Position numbers and translations under genes: made by a program | The notes under the pieces: generated by a model | The model's input: only the letters and a program-made list of their open reading frames with translations | Databases searched by the model: none | Told to the model about the DNA's origin: nothing | NCBI RefSeq assembly: GCF_900475275.1 | Contig: NZ_LS483364.1 | Location: 682,001-746,000 of the forward strand | Length of the DNA: 64,000 bases | Reading direction: 5' to 3' | Source of the DNA: Streptococcus sanguinis | GTDB lineage: Bacteria; Bacillota; Bacilli; Lactobacillales; Streptococcaceae | Shown: positions 18,831 through 26,696 of the stretch, piece after piece | Layout of the letters: each line of letters starts with the position of its first letter | How positions within the stretch are numbered: the stretch's first letter is position 1

Positions 18831-19697
18831 ATGTTAGTAGAAACGAAAAATCTTAGCAAGGTTTATGGCGATAAGGTGGCAGTTAATGATCTGAATATTC
18901 AGATTGAGAGAGGTAGTTTTACAGCTATTCTAGGCCCTAATGGCGCAGGTAAGTCTACGACTATCCAGATGCTGATAGGTCTCTTGCGGCCGACATCCGG
19001 GCAGATTTGCTATGCTGAAAAGCTTAAGTTGGGTGTGGTTTTCCAAAACAGTGTGTTGGACGCCCGGCTGACAGTTTTGGAAAATCTGACTATCAGAGCC
19101 AAGCAGTACAAGGAGATGCCGACAGGTAGAATCGAGCGCTTGGTCTCTCAGCTGGGCTTGTCAGCCTTTGCCAAGCAGCCTTATGGGACACTTTCTGGCG
19201 GCCAAAAGCGTCGGGTGGACATTGCTCGAGCCCTGCTCAATAGTCCCGACCTGCTTTTTTTAGATGAGCCTACGACAGGACTGGACATTCAGACTCGGGA
19301 GAGTATCTGGAGCCTGCTCAAGCAGATTCAGAAAGAAGAGCAGATGACCATTGTCTTGACAACCCACTATCTCAATGAAGCTGATGATGCAGATAAGATC
19401 TATATCGTAGATCATGGTCAGGTCATTGCCCAAGGCTCTGCAGACCAGATTAAGGGAAACTATGCCCGCAATGTCTTACGGATTTTAAGTCAAGATGCAG
19501 CAAGTTTAGAGAAAAGCTTGCCAAGAGGCTGCGCTTGGGAGCAAGTCAAGGAAGGGGAATTTATCCTCCACCCTAAAACGACTCAAGAAGCTCTGACCTT
19601 ACTGGCTCAGGCTGGTCCCTATATCGAACAATTTGAATTCCAACCCGGAACTATGGACGATGCCTTTATGGCACTGACAGGAAGAGAGGTACGCTAA
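18831..19697 (+). CDS. ABC-2 type transporter, ATP-binding protein
   Basis: A 288-residue ATPase of the drug-exporter (DrrA/CcmA-like) class: Walker A GPNGAGKST, signature LSGGQKRRVDIARAL, Walker B LLFLDEPTTGLD, then a C-terminal extension of about 70 residues. It is 1 nt from the permease gene. The context with LytTR and DUF3021 genes resembles LytTR-controlled exporter cassettes of streptococci. The substrate is not evident. A GAAAAGGAGAAAAG site precedes the ATG. Confidence 0.9.
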   Translation: MLVETKNLSKVYGDKVAVNDLNIQIERGSFTAILGPNGAGKSTTIQMLIGLLRPTSGQICYAEKLKLGVVFQNSVLDARLTVLENLTIRAKQYKEMPTGRIERLVSQLGLSAFAKQPYGTLSGGQKRRVDIARALLNSPDLLFLDEPTTGLDIQTRESIWSLLKQIQKEEQMTIVLTTHYLNEADDADKIYIVDHGQVIAQGSADQIKGNYARNVLRILSQDAASLEKSLPRGCAWEQVKEGEFILHPKTTQEALTLLAQAGPYIEQFEFQPGTMDDAFMALTGREVR

Positions 19698-19698
19698 T

Positions 19699-20544
19699 AT
19701 GCTCGCTTTGATAAAACGTAATTTTTTACTTTATTTCCGCAACCGCAGTGGGGTAATTTTGTCCCTCTTCGGAGCCATTATTCCCTTTGTGCTTTATATC
19801 GTTTTTTTGAAAAATAATTACAAAGACCATTCCAGCCAGCTGATGGACTTGTGGCTGATTGGCGGCGTGTTGGCAGTTACAGGATTAACGACCACATTGG
19901 CAGCTTTCTCCCGGCAGGTCGAAGACTGGGAGCGGAAGGTGACAGACGACCTCTTTATCACAGACTTGGGACCATGGGGCTTGCAGCTTAGTTATCTTGT
20001 CAGCTCTGTTATTATCGGCTTTTTGATGCAGGTCATTATGTTTGCCTTTATGCTCAGCTATTTTACGCTAGCGGATAACATTTCCTTTGAGTGGGGAATC
20101 CTTCCTTACCTGGTTCTTCTGATGCTCTTAAATAGCCTCTTGGCCACACTGATAAATGCTCTGATTGTTCAATGCTTCAAATCAGTGGATAGTTTAGGGA
20201 AATTGGCGACAGTAGTTGGAGCAACTTCTGGTTTTCTAGTGGGTACCTATATCCCCATTGGAACCTTGCCGAATATGGCGCAAAACCTGATGAAGCTTAC
20301 GCCTTCTAACTACATGGCATCTCTTTTCAGACAGGTTCTCATGAAAGAAAGTCTAGCAGATACTTTTGCTAATAGCAGCCAGTCACAAGCAGCTTTTGAA
20401 AAAACAATGGGAATTCGCATTGAATGGCAGGAGCTCTTGACAAGGACAGAAACTTTCTATATAGTTGGAATAGTTTTAGTTGCAATAGCGCTTATTTGGA
20501 TGGTGCAAAATATAATTGCCATCCGCCGGCTGAAACTACAATAG
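19699..20544 (+). CDS. ABC-2 type transporter permease
   Basis: A 281-residue permease with six membrane segments and the ABC-2 family motif VGTYIPIGTLPNMAQ between segments 5 and 6. A periplasm-facing loop of about 60 residues lies before the last segment. It works with the ATPase encoded just upstream, probably exporting a peptide, lipid or drug. Function is assigned by family and pairing only. Confidence 0.88.
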   Translation: MLALIKRNFLLYFRNRSGVILSLFGAIIPFVLYIVFLKNNYKDHSSQLMDLWLIGGVLAVTGLTTTLAAFSRQVEDWERKVTDDLFITDLGPWGLQLSYLVSSVIIGFLMQVIMFAFMLSYFTLADNISFEWGILPYLVLLMLLNSLLATLINALIVQCFKSVDSLGKLATVVGATSGFLVGTYIPIGTLPNMAQNLMKLTPSNYMASLFRQVLMKESLADTFANSSQSQAAFEKTMGIRIEWQELLTRTETFYIVGIVLVAIALIWMVQNIIAIRRLKLQ

Positions 20545-20566
20545 AATGTGAATAGGGAGCTTTCTC

Positions 20567-21022
20567 TTGCAAGCAAAATTTGAAACAGATCCAACCATTT
20601 CATCCAAGGATCCGCTGGTTGTGGTCAAGGCAGACCAGCTAGGGGCAGAAGCCAAGGCCATCTTAGATTATTTAGAGCAGTACAAGGCAGGGCCAAGTGG
20701 CGTCCTGCCTATCAAGTCGGACGATAAACTGGTCATGTTGAGGACAGAAGATATTATCCTAGCAGACATCAACCAGACAACTCTGATGATTTACAGTAGA
20801 GATGGCATTTACCAGACGACAGAGACCTTGACTCGCTTTCAGCAGCGGATTAGCAGCTCGAACTTTATCCAGGTTTCCCGGCATGCTGTCATCAATATTG
20901 ACCATCTGGAGTCTTTGTCTGACAGCTTTTCTGGCAATATGACGGCCAAGCTGACCAATCAAATCAAGACCGAAGTCAGCCGTCGTTATGTCAAGCTCTT
21001 GATGGAATATCTGGGAATCTAG
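20567..21022 (+). CDS. LytTR-domain transcriptional regulator
   Basis: A 151-residue protein with an N-terminal segment of about 50 residues and a C-terminal LytTR DNA-binding domain (VMLRTEDIILADI, YQTTETLTRFQQRI, FIQVSRHAVINIDHL, VSRRYVKLLMEYL). It has no receiver domain. The start is TTG at 20567 after AGGGAGC. It is followed 10 nt later by a DUF3021 membrane protein. Such pairs form LytTR regulatory systems in which the membrane partner restrains the regulator (known from S. mutans; inferred here). Confidence 0.87.
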   Translation: MQAKFETDPTISSKDPLVVVKADQLGAEAKAILDYLEQYKAGPSGVLPIKSDDKLVMLRTEDIILADINQTTLMIYSRDGIYQTTETLTRFQQRISSSNFIQVSRHAVINIDHLESLSDSFSGNMTAKLTNQIKTEVSRRYVKLLMEYLGI

Positions 21023-21032
21023 GAGGTAAGTG

Positions 21033-21449
21033 ATGAGTATAAAAAAATGTCTACACGCTATATTAATGGGCATCCAAACAGGGAGTGCAGTCTATCTGAT
21101 TGTCCTTGCTCTCTCTATTCAAAAAAATCCGCCCACAACAAGTAATATCGTCAGTGTCATGGTGATGAGCGGTTTGATTGGAATTATCAGTTCAATGTTA
21201 AAAACTCTTGAAGACCGATTCTCTTTTTCAGTCTCGATTTTACTGCATTTCGCCGCTGTCGCAGTCTTAGTATGCTGTTTCATGGTCTATAATAACTGGG
21301 GATTTTTAATTGCCAGCTGGCATTTCTGGTTTAATTTTATTCTGATTTATCTCTTTGTATGGCTCTTTCGTTACTTGGATACAAATCTTAAGACCAAGAA
21401 GATTAACAGCGCCTTGGCCAAGCGTAGAAAGGAAAAAGAAGGCAAGTGA
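21033..21449 (+). CDS. DUF3021 membrane protein, partner of the LytTR regulator
   Basis: A 138-residue protein with four predicted membrane helices and a basic C-terminal tail (SALAKRRKEKEGK). AGGAGG precedes the ATG at 21033. DUF3021 genes are commonly adjacent to LytTR genes, and the partner probably acts as an inhibitor of the DNA-binding protein until a membrane signal arrives. The signal is unknown. A terminator follows at once. Confidence 0.8.
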   Translation: MSIKKCLHAILMGIQTGSAVYLIVLALSIQKNPPTTSNIVSVMVMSGLIGIISSMLKTLEDRFSFSVSILLHFAAVAVLVCCFMVYNNWGFLIASWHFWFNFILIYLFVWLFRYLDTNLKTKKINSALAKRRKEKEGK

Positions 21450-21491
21450 CTTGCTGAAAAACATTCTGACAAGCATATCATAAAAACAAAT

Positions 21492-21523
21492 GGAGCTGGG
21501 ACTGTATCCTGCTCCTGTTTTTT
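21492..21523 (+). terminator. Terminator after the DUF3021 gene
   Basis: GGAGC (21492-21496) pairs with GCTCC (21511-21515) and a T-rich tract follows. Confidence 0.6.
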
Positions 21524-21531
21524 GTATCTAA

Positions 21532-21564
21532 AAAACTCAAGCTAAATTTTCTAGCTTGAGTTTT
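21532..21564. terminator. Bidirectional terminator before the converging gene
   Basis: A perfect 13-bp stem AAAACTCAAGCTA / TAGCTTGAGTTTT with a 7-nt loop, with A-runs and T-runs on either side. It sits between the plus-strand DUF3021 gene and the minus-strand gene at 21573-22526. Confidence 0.85.
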
Positions 21565-21572
21565 ATGTGATA

Positions 21573-22526
21573 TTACACTCCCAATCTGATATGAGGGAAG
21601 TGGTTGTAGAGATAGTCAAAGGTTGACTGGAGTTTGGTATCTGTTGTTTTACCAATGTTCTTAATGGGCATTTGGTATTTCTTTTGATTGTTTCGAATAG
21701 CAACTAAGGTTGAGTTTCTGTTTGAAGCAACGAAGCCGCGCTGCATGGTGAGAATGTGGTGGTAGAGATGGACGACCTGTTTGAGATCAATCGCCTTGAA
21801 ACCTCTATAGTAGGTAATGAGATGGTCTTTATAGACAGCAATTTTTAGCACATCGTCGTGGAAAGAAGCTTGCTCAAGCAGGATATTGAGATTGTTCTTG
21901 GCCTCTGGATAGGCTGCATAGATTTCTTCGTAGGCAGCGATATTTTTCTTGCGGCCGATAATTCCCATAACGACAAAGAAAACACTGAGTCCAATCAAAA
22001 ACAGAATGTAGAACATGAATGCAAGATTGTCAGACTCAAATTCAGTGATAGAGATATAGGAGCTGCTTGACATTACTGTGATGACTTCGGGATTGTCTGC
22101 TAGGAGACCGCGAACGAGGCTGCCATAATTAGAGATATATCCCTGATTTTTTTTAGGGGAGTTAGCATTAACATAAGAGCCAACGATTCGGACAGGATTT
22201 TTTTCCAGCTCGCCCTTTTTCTCTTTTTCCAAGAGCTGGGCAATCTGCTTGTCCCCTTTTTTAGCCTGCAGACCAACATATCCGTCTTGGTAGGCAACCA
22301 GCCAAACTTGAGTATTATCTTCAACTTCAATCAGAGCCTCTGGAAAAATATATGACACTTCAGCATAGACTGCTGAATCTGCTCCAGACTCGCTATTTCG
22401 GTCATAGGCAGTCTTGGTGTTGACTTTTTGGTATTGGATAAAGCCCATCACTGCAGCAACAACTAGAAAAATAAGAGAAATTACCAATAGGGCGATGGTA
22501 CCCTGATTACGTCTTTCCTTGAGCAT
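21573..22526 (-). CDS. Uncharacterised two-helix membrane protein
   Basis: A 317-residue protein I do not recognise. It has an N-terminal membrane helix (about 11-31), an extracellular domain of about 135 residues, a second helix (about 170-192) ending in GRKKN, and a cytoplasmic domain with LKIAVYKDHLITYYRGFKAIDL and QVVHLYHHILTMQRG, resembling a PH-like or beta-rich fold. The layout (extracellular sensor, cytoplasmic domain) suggests a signalling or scaffolding role, but no catalytic motif is visible. Divergent from the TetR gene with a 151-nt gap. Confidence 0.7.
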   Translation of the reverse strand: MLKERRNQGTIALLVISLIFLVVAAVMGFIQYQKVNTKTAYDRNSESGADSAVYAEVSYIFPEALIEVEDNTQVWLVAYQDGYVGLQAKKGDKQIAQLLEKEKKGELEKNPVRIVGSYVNANSPKKNQGYISNYGSLVRGLLADNPEVITVMSSSSYISITEFESDNLAFMFYILFLIGLSVFFVVMGIIGRKKNIAAYEEIYAAYPEAKNNLNILLEQASFHDDVLKIAVYKDHLITYYRGFKAIDLKQVVHLYHHILTMQRGFVASNRNSTLVAIRNNQKKYQMPIKNIGKTTDTKLQSTFDYLYNHFPHIRLGV

Positions 22527-22604
22527 AGCTCAACCTCCAAAATATAATATAAAAAAATAATTTGATTAACAAACTATCTTTTTTGTATAGTATAACATAA
22601 ATGC

Positions 22605-22632
22605 TTGACAAATGGCAAGATTGTGTTAAAAT
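22605..22632 (+). promoter_or_regulatory. tetR promoter
   Basis: TTGACA (22605-22610), a 16-nt spacer, TAAAAT (22627-22632). The first 28-bp operator begins 1 nt after the -10. Confidence 0.75.
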
Positions 22633-22633
22633 A

Positions 22634-22661
22634 TGAATGAACACAAAATATAATTCATTCA
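22634..22661. promoter_or_regulatory. TetR operator 1: TGAATGA-N14-TCATTCA
   Basis: 7-bp inverted arms at 22634-22640 and 22655-22661 with a 14-nt spacer, immediately downstream of the tetR -10, suggesting autorepression. The same half-sites and spacing recur at 23273 and 23394. Confidence 0.75.
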
Positions 22662-22677
22662 TAAAAGAGGCATGGAA

Positions 22678-23244
22678 ATGGATAAAAAAAATGAGCTCCT
22701 GGCTGCGGCTAGAGAAGTCTTTGCGGAAAAAGGCTATAAGGCAGCTGGAATTTCTGATATTGCCAAGAAAAGCCAGATGGCTGTCGGATCCTTTTACAAG
22801 TATTATGAGTCCAAGGAAGCCATCTTCTTGGAGGTTTATATAGCTGAAAATAGCCGTATACGTGAGGAAATCATGCAACGAGTAGACTGGCAGGGCGAGC
22901 CCGAGGCAATCGTTGAACAGCTTTTTGCGGTAACTTTTGAGTTGATTTCACCCAATAAAATTCTGGCTGAGTGGAACAAGCCAGGCATTTCTCAGATTCT
23001 GCACGATTACTATAATCAGGATTCCGGACGAGCGTCCAATGCCTTTCATCAGTTTCTGATTCAGACCTTCAGCCAGCGCTTGCAGGAAGAGGGGTTTTCG
23101 AAGGAGAAAATAGCTGAGATCATGAAGGTTTATGACTTGATTTACTACATAGACATGCATATCACAGAGCAGGAATTTTCAGGCTACTTCGATAGTCTTG
23201 AGACTTTAGTGAAATATTTTGTTAAGGGGATTTTTTCCAAATAG
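22678..23244 (+). CDS. TetR/AcrR-family transcriptional regulator
   Basis: A 188-residue regulator with an N-terminal TetR helix-turn-helix (REVFAEKGYKAAGISDIAKKSQMAVGSFYKYYESKE broken as: helix 1 around AREVFAEKGY, turn GISDIAKK, recognition helix AVGSFYKYY). The C-terminal two thirds is a helical ligand-binding domain. The ATG at 22678 was preferred over 22672 because AAGAGG is then 7 nt away instead of 1. Three identical-pattern operators lie before and after the gene, so it probably represses itself and the cluster at 23443-24366. Confidence 0.9.
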   Translation: MDKKNELLAAAREVFAEKGYKAAGISDIAKKSQMAVGSFYKYYESKEAIFLEVYIAENSRIREEIMQRVDWQGEPEAIVEQLFAVTFELISPNKILAEWNKPGISQILHDYYNQDSGRASNAFHQFLIQTFSQRLQEEGFSKEKIAEIMKVYDLIYYIDMHITEQEFSGYFDSLETLVKYFVKGIFSK

Positions 23245-23272
23245 AGGAAATTCCTTTTCTTAGAAGTAGACA

Positions 23273-23300
23273 TGAATGAATTTAAAAAATCATTCATTCA
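23273..23300. promoter_or_regulatory. TetR operator 2: TGAATGA-N14-TCATTCA
   Basis: Arms at 23273-23279 and 23294-23300, 14-nt spacer. The symmetry extends to 9 bp (TGAATGAAT / ATTCATTCA, 23273-23281 and 23292-23300). Located between tetR and the small membrane-protein gene. Confidence 0.75.
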
Positions 23301-23307
23301 CAAACAA

Positions 23308-23328
23308 AGGAGGTGATGTCTTATGTAG
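23308..23328 (+). other. Perfect Shine-Dalgarno followed by ATG-TAG
   Basis: AAGGAGGTGAT (23307-23317), an exact anti-SD match, is followed by ATGTAG (23323-23328), a start codon directly followed by a stop. The alternative ATG at 23316 overlaps the SD and would encode only 15 residues (MSYVVRIGMGRNVIA). It may be a remnant of a lost gene or a start-stop ribosome-stalling element. Confidence 0.4.
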
Positions 23329-23393
23329 TGCGAATAGGAATGGGAAGAAATGTGATTGCATAAGTATAAAGTGAATTATTTTTTAGAAAGCTT

Positions 23394-23421
23394 TGAATGA
23401 ATATTTGGAAGCGTTCATTCA
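23394..23421. promoter_or_regulatory. TetR operator 3: TGAATGA-N14-TCATTCA
   Basis: Arms at 23394-23400 and 23415-23421 with a 14-nt spacer, ending 21 nt before the start of the 115-residue membrane-protein gene. Confidence 0.75.
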
Positions 23422-23442
23422 AAAATAGAAAGTGAGGAAAAA

Positions 23443-23790
23443 ATGAATAAGCAAGGAGGATTTGCCATGAGTGGAATGGCTATTTTGGGTATCTGTCTGG
23501 TCGCGATTGGTCTTTTGACCATTGGCTACGGCGGTGTGACAGTTGGTTTTAGTTTAAGTGTGGATTTTCAGTCATTTTTAGTCGGAGGTCTCATCATTGT
23601 TCTAATCGGAGCAGCTTTGATTCCGGGCTTGCCGGCAGTTGCTAAGCTGGCGGCACTGGCTTTGGCAACTGTGGCATTTTTGATTTACATTCACATGATG
23701 CCAGATTTGGAGTTCATGCTTATGCTCATCTCAGATGTTGTAGTTTTAGGCTTTGCGGCTTGGTTTGCTATCCTTTTTTTAAGAAAGTAG
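23443..23790 (+). CDS. Small four-helix membrane protein, TetR-controlled
   Basis: A 115-residue, very hydrophobic protein with about four membrane helices (near residues 9-29, 38-58, 65-82 and 88-112) and short loops. No motif assigns a function. It is the first gene after two TetR operators and is followed by the NrdI-like copy 2, 9 nt later. GTGAGGAAAA precedes the ATG. It could be a small efflux or stress-membrane protein by context only. Confidence 0.75.
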   Translation: MNKQGGFAMSGMAILGICLVAIGLLTIGYGGVTVGFSLSVDFQSFLVGGLIIVLIGAALIPGLPAVAKLAALALATVAFLIYIHMMPDLEFMLMLISDVVVLGFAAWFAILFLRK

Positions 23791-23799
23791 GTGATGAAG

Positions 23800-24147
23800 A
23801 TGATTGTAGTTTATGATTCAAATACTGGTATTGGAAAACGATTTGCAGAATCACTGGGCTATCCGACCCAGAGCATCAAGGAGAAACTGGAAGAGCCTTG
23901 CATTCTCATTACTCGAAATGCTGGTGCTGGGAAAATTCCGTGGTCCACCAAACGCTTCATCAAGAAACATCCTGGGCTGATTAAAGGTTTTGTTAACAAT
24001 GGTGACTCTGTTAAACACGGTCGGACCTTCTGCGGAGCGACTGCCTTGATTATTGAAAAGTATGGGCTACAGCATATCTGCGATATTGACCAAGGCGGTA
24101 GTTCAGAAGATGTCAAGACTGTGCAGGCATTTTTGGCGGAGTACTAG
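23800..24147 (+). CDS. NrdI-like flavodoxin, copy 2
   Basis: A 115-residue NrdI-family protein with the same landmarks as the gene at 14466 (VVYDSNTGIGKRFAESLG, ITRNAGAGKIPWSTKRFI, TFCGATALIIEKYG). The two are clear paralogues, with scattered substitutions and different tails. The start at 23800 follows TAGGTGATG; an ATG at 23794 is possible. It is not near nrd structural genes and lies in a TetR-controlled cluster. It may be a second RNR activator or a repurposed flavodoxin. Confidence 0.75.
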   Translation: MIVVYDSNTGIGKRFAESLGYPTQSIKEKLEEPCILITRNAGAGKIPWSTKRFIKKHPGLIKGFVNNGDSVKHGRTFCGATALIIEKYGLQHICDIDQGGSSEDVKTVQAFLAEY

Positions 24148-24180
24148 TCTCATCAAGTTTCGTATAAATGGAGGACTCGT

Positions 24181-24366
24181 ATGTCTGGGTTCAAGAAAAT
24201 TGGGAGCTTGTTTCTGGCTCTGATTTCTGTCTTTATCCTAACGGCCTGCGGGCATGTACAGAAAGATCCTGACACTTCAGATAAGACGGAAAGAAATTCT
24301 TCCAAACAAGAAGAAGTAGATCAGAATCAGGTAGACGCAACTTCCAGTGCGTCACAGAAAGATTGA
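24181..24366 (+). CDS. Small putative lipoprotein
   Basis: A 61-residue protein with a signal peptide and lipobox FILTACG, lipidated Cys at residue 23. The mature part of about 38 residues is hydrophilic and disordered (SDKTERNSSKQEEVDQNQVD). TGGAGG precedes the ATG. Function unknown; it closes the TetR-controlled cluster. Confidence 0.7.
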   Translation: MSGFKKIGSLFLALISVFILTACGHVQKDPDTSDKTERNSSKQEEVDQNQVDATSSASQKD

Positions 24367-24409
24367 CTTTTTTGTCAAAATAGAAGATCTTAATTTGTTC
24401 AATGATTTT

Positions 24410-24480
24410 TAGGTCATCTTTTGACCTGTTTTGTGTATCAATAGGAGAGAGAAGGCTTAGCATCTTCTTTCTCCTTTTTA
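24410..24480 (+). terminator. Tandem hairpins ending the TetR-controlled cluster
   Basis: AGGTCA-TCTTT-TGACCT followed by GTTTT (about 24411-24433), then GGAGAGAGAAG pairing with CTTCTTTCTCC and TTTTT (about 24443-24479). Confidence 0.7.
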
Positions 24481-24657
24481 TGATAAAACCCTGTGAGCAT
24501 TCCTATAGTTTTTTAATAGTCAATATGGTACAATGAATTAGTATTGTCTTTCCAGTGTTTGTCAAAAAGGCAGAAAAACATGAAAAGAGTGTGTTTAACT
24601 GGCTGGCCAATACGCTGTACTTTTAAACAAATTTTACTTGTGAGAAAGGAAGATTGC

Positions 24658-26511
24658 ATGAATAAAAAACTGAGAGTATGGTTTCAGCTAATCATTCTCT
24701 GTCTAGGCGTGTTCCTGCCTTTCCTAGCCGGAACCCTTAAGGCTCAGGCGGCTGAACTTAATGATGTCATCACTGAGATGCACCTCACCACTAACTCTGG
24801 TGAGCAGCTGACCGATGGTGTGGATATCTGGCAGACCTTCCGCGTCTATGCTAAGTTTGCCCTGCCAGATAACCAAGCCCATGCAGGTGATACAACGGTG
24901 ATTCATTTACCGAATGAGTTTACCTTTGGGAATTCTTCAGCTATTGAGCTCAAGGATGAAAACGGAGCCCTGGTGGCTAATGGAGTCCTGGATAGCGATG
25001 CCAAGACCATCACACTGACATATACAGACTATGTGGAGCAGAAGTCCAGTGTCAGAGGCGAGTTTTTCTTCTATTCGCGGATTGACCACGAGGTCGTCAC
25101 AGAGGAAAGAGATATTCCAGCTACTTTCACTGTAGGCAATAATAGGATTCCAGCCGGCAGCATTCACTATAATGGACCGCCGAAAAAGTATGAGTCCCTG
25201 CTAGAAAAAAGTGCTTTTCAGTGGGATGCTGATGCTAAGAATGAAATCCGCTACAATGTGGCCATTAACCGCAACATGGGGAACTACAAAAATGTCTCTG
25301 TGACGGACAAGCTGGGTGATACAAACGCTAAGATTGTTCAAGACTCTGTACGAGTTTATAAGGTTTCTTGGCGCTGGAATAATGGAGATTGGGCGCGTGA
25401 TTCGACTGAAGACGTAACAGCAGACTTCCAGTCTAAAATGACCTTTGGCGCTGAAGGCGATAGCTTGACAATCAACTTCGGTGATGTAGAAGGATTCGGC
25501 TACCTAGTTGAGTACAAGACATTGGCCGACTATGATTTGGCTGATGGAGAGGTTGTAGGAAATAAGGCTACCATGAACTACAACAATACCGAGACTGTGT
25601 CTGTCACCAATGAATACTCTTATCAGATTGCTGGCGGAAAGTCCGAAGGCTATAACTTCAAGGTTAAGGTTCACAAGACTGATGAGTCTAATGCTTCTCT
25701 GAGCGGTGCAGTCTTTGAAGTGGTGCGGAAAGCGACCAATAAGGTAGTTGGTACAATCACGACAGATGCGGATGGTAATGCGGAAGTTGGTAACCTTCTG
25801 CGTGACACTTATATTCTGCGTGAAACGACTGCTCCAGCTGGTTACGATCGCCTGACAGAGGATATTACTATCAGTCCGACGGATTTTGGTAAGACTTTGA
25901 ACGTAGGAAGTCCGGCATCTGGAGATTCTGGAGACAGCAGATTGGTTGCAGTCAATGTGGTCAATAAGCAAACTCAAACTCCAGCGGACAAACAGGTAAC
26001 TTTCAGCAAGGTCAATCTAGCTGGTGAGGAAATTGCTGGTGCACAGATTCAGATTTTCAAGGGACGGGAAAGCAAGGGCAGTCCTGTCGCATCTTGGACT
26101 TCAGAAGCTGACAAATCTAAAGAAATTAACCTAGAGCCAGGTGTTTACACCTTCCATGAGGAAGCGGCTCCGACAGGTTATCTGGCTGTGACTGATATTG
26201 TCTTCCAAGTCAATGAAGATGGCACTGTAACAGTTCTAGACGCTAATAGCAATGCTGTAGAATATACAGATGGTAAGTTGTTCATTACTGACCAAGCGGC
26301 ACCAGCTGAACCTGGTACGCCTGATAAAGCAGTTCAAGGTGGTATTAAGCCAAATCAATCATCTGATTCTGATAAAGCAGCAGATGGTCAAGGAAAACCT
26401 AAAAAAGTGCTTCCTGCGACTGGCTCTGCTGAAAGTCTTGGACTAGTTCTTGCTGGTCTGGTAGTTCTGACTCTTTTAGGACTTTACCATAAGACTCGAC
26501 TGAGCAAATAA
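24658..26511 (+). CDS. LPXTG cell-wall-anchored Cna-type adhesin with one terminal B repeat
   Basis: A 617-residue surface protein. It has a signal peptide (about 1-36, ending QAQAA), a Cna-A/collagen-binding-like region (about 37-330, with DVITEMHLTTNSG and FGNSSAIELKDENG), a SpaA/Cna-B domain with GAVFEVV and TAPAGYD (about 335-440), a second Cna-B repeat from about residue 446 (FSKVNLAGEEIAGAQI, FHEEAAPTGYL), a short Pro/Lys linker and the sorting signal LPATG with a hydrophobic tail. The repeats carry Lys, Glu and Asp positions suited to intramolecular isopeptide bonds. The start at 24658 follows AAAGGA; an upstream in-frame ATG lacks a signal sequence. It resembles the collagen-binding adhesin CbpA of S. 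sanguinis and is paralogous to the gene at 27765. Confidence 0.9.
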   Translation: MNKKLRVWFQLIILCLGVFLPFLAGTLKAQAAELNDVITEMHLTTNSGEQLTDGVDIWQTFRVYAKFALPDNQAHAGDTTVIHLPNEFTFGNSSAIELKDENGALVANGVLDSDAKTITLTYTDYVEQKSSVRGEFFFYSRIDHEVVTEERDIPATFTVGNNRIPAGSIHYNGPPKKYESLLEKSAFQWDADAKNEIRYNVAINRNMGNYKNVSVTDKLGDTNAKIVQDSVRVYKVSWRWNNGDWARDSTEDVTADFQSKMTFGAEGDSLTINFGDVEGFGYLVEYKTLADYDLADGEVVGNKATMNYNNTETVSVTNEYSYQIAGGKSEGYNFKVKVHKTDESNASLSGAVFEVVRKATNKVVGTITTDADGNAEVGNLLRDTYILRETTAPAGYDRLTEDITISPTDFGKTLNVGSPASGDSGDSRLVAVNVVNKQTQTPADKQVTFSKVNLAGEEIAGAQIQIFKGRESKGSPVASWTSEADKSKEINLEPGVYTFHEEAAPTGYLAVTDIVFQVNEDGTVTVLDANSNAVEYTDGKLFITDQAAPAEPGTPDKAVQGGIKPNQSSDSDKAADGQGKPKKVLPATGSAESLGLVLAGLVVLTLLGLYHKTRLSK

Positions 26512-26513
26512 AT

Positions 26514-26549
26514 AAAGAGAGGATAGGGCAGAATGCTTTATCTTCTTTT
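26514..26549 (+). terminator. Terminator after the short adhesin
   Basis: AAAGAGAGGATA pairs with TATCTTCTTTT (one or two G-T pairs) with an inner GGGC/GCTT stem, followed by T residues. Confidence 0.65.
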
Positions 26550-26696
26550 GTTTGCACATTTTTTGTCTAGTTTTTTGCAGCTTACTGAGCAATTTCTTCC
26601 AGTTACTCATGCTGGGCAGCCACTTACGGAAAAACTCTTGTTTTTGTCTCAGAATCCTCTATAATAAATGGCAAATAGAAAAAGGAGACAGAAGAT

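Noticed and set aside
24544..24657. N-terminal extension of the short adhesin from an upstream ATG.
   Set aside because: It lacks a ribosome binding site and puts the signal peptide 38 residues inside; the ATG at 24658 follows AAAGGA.
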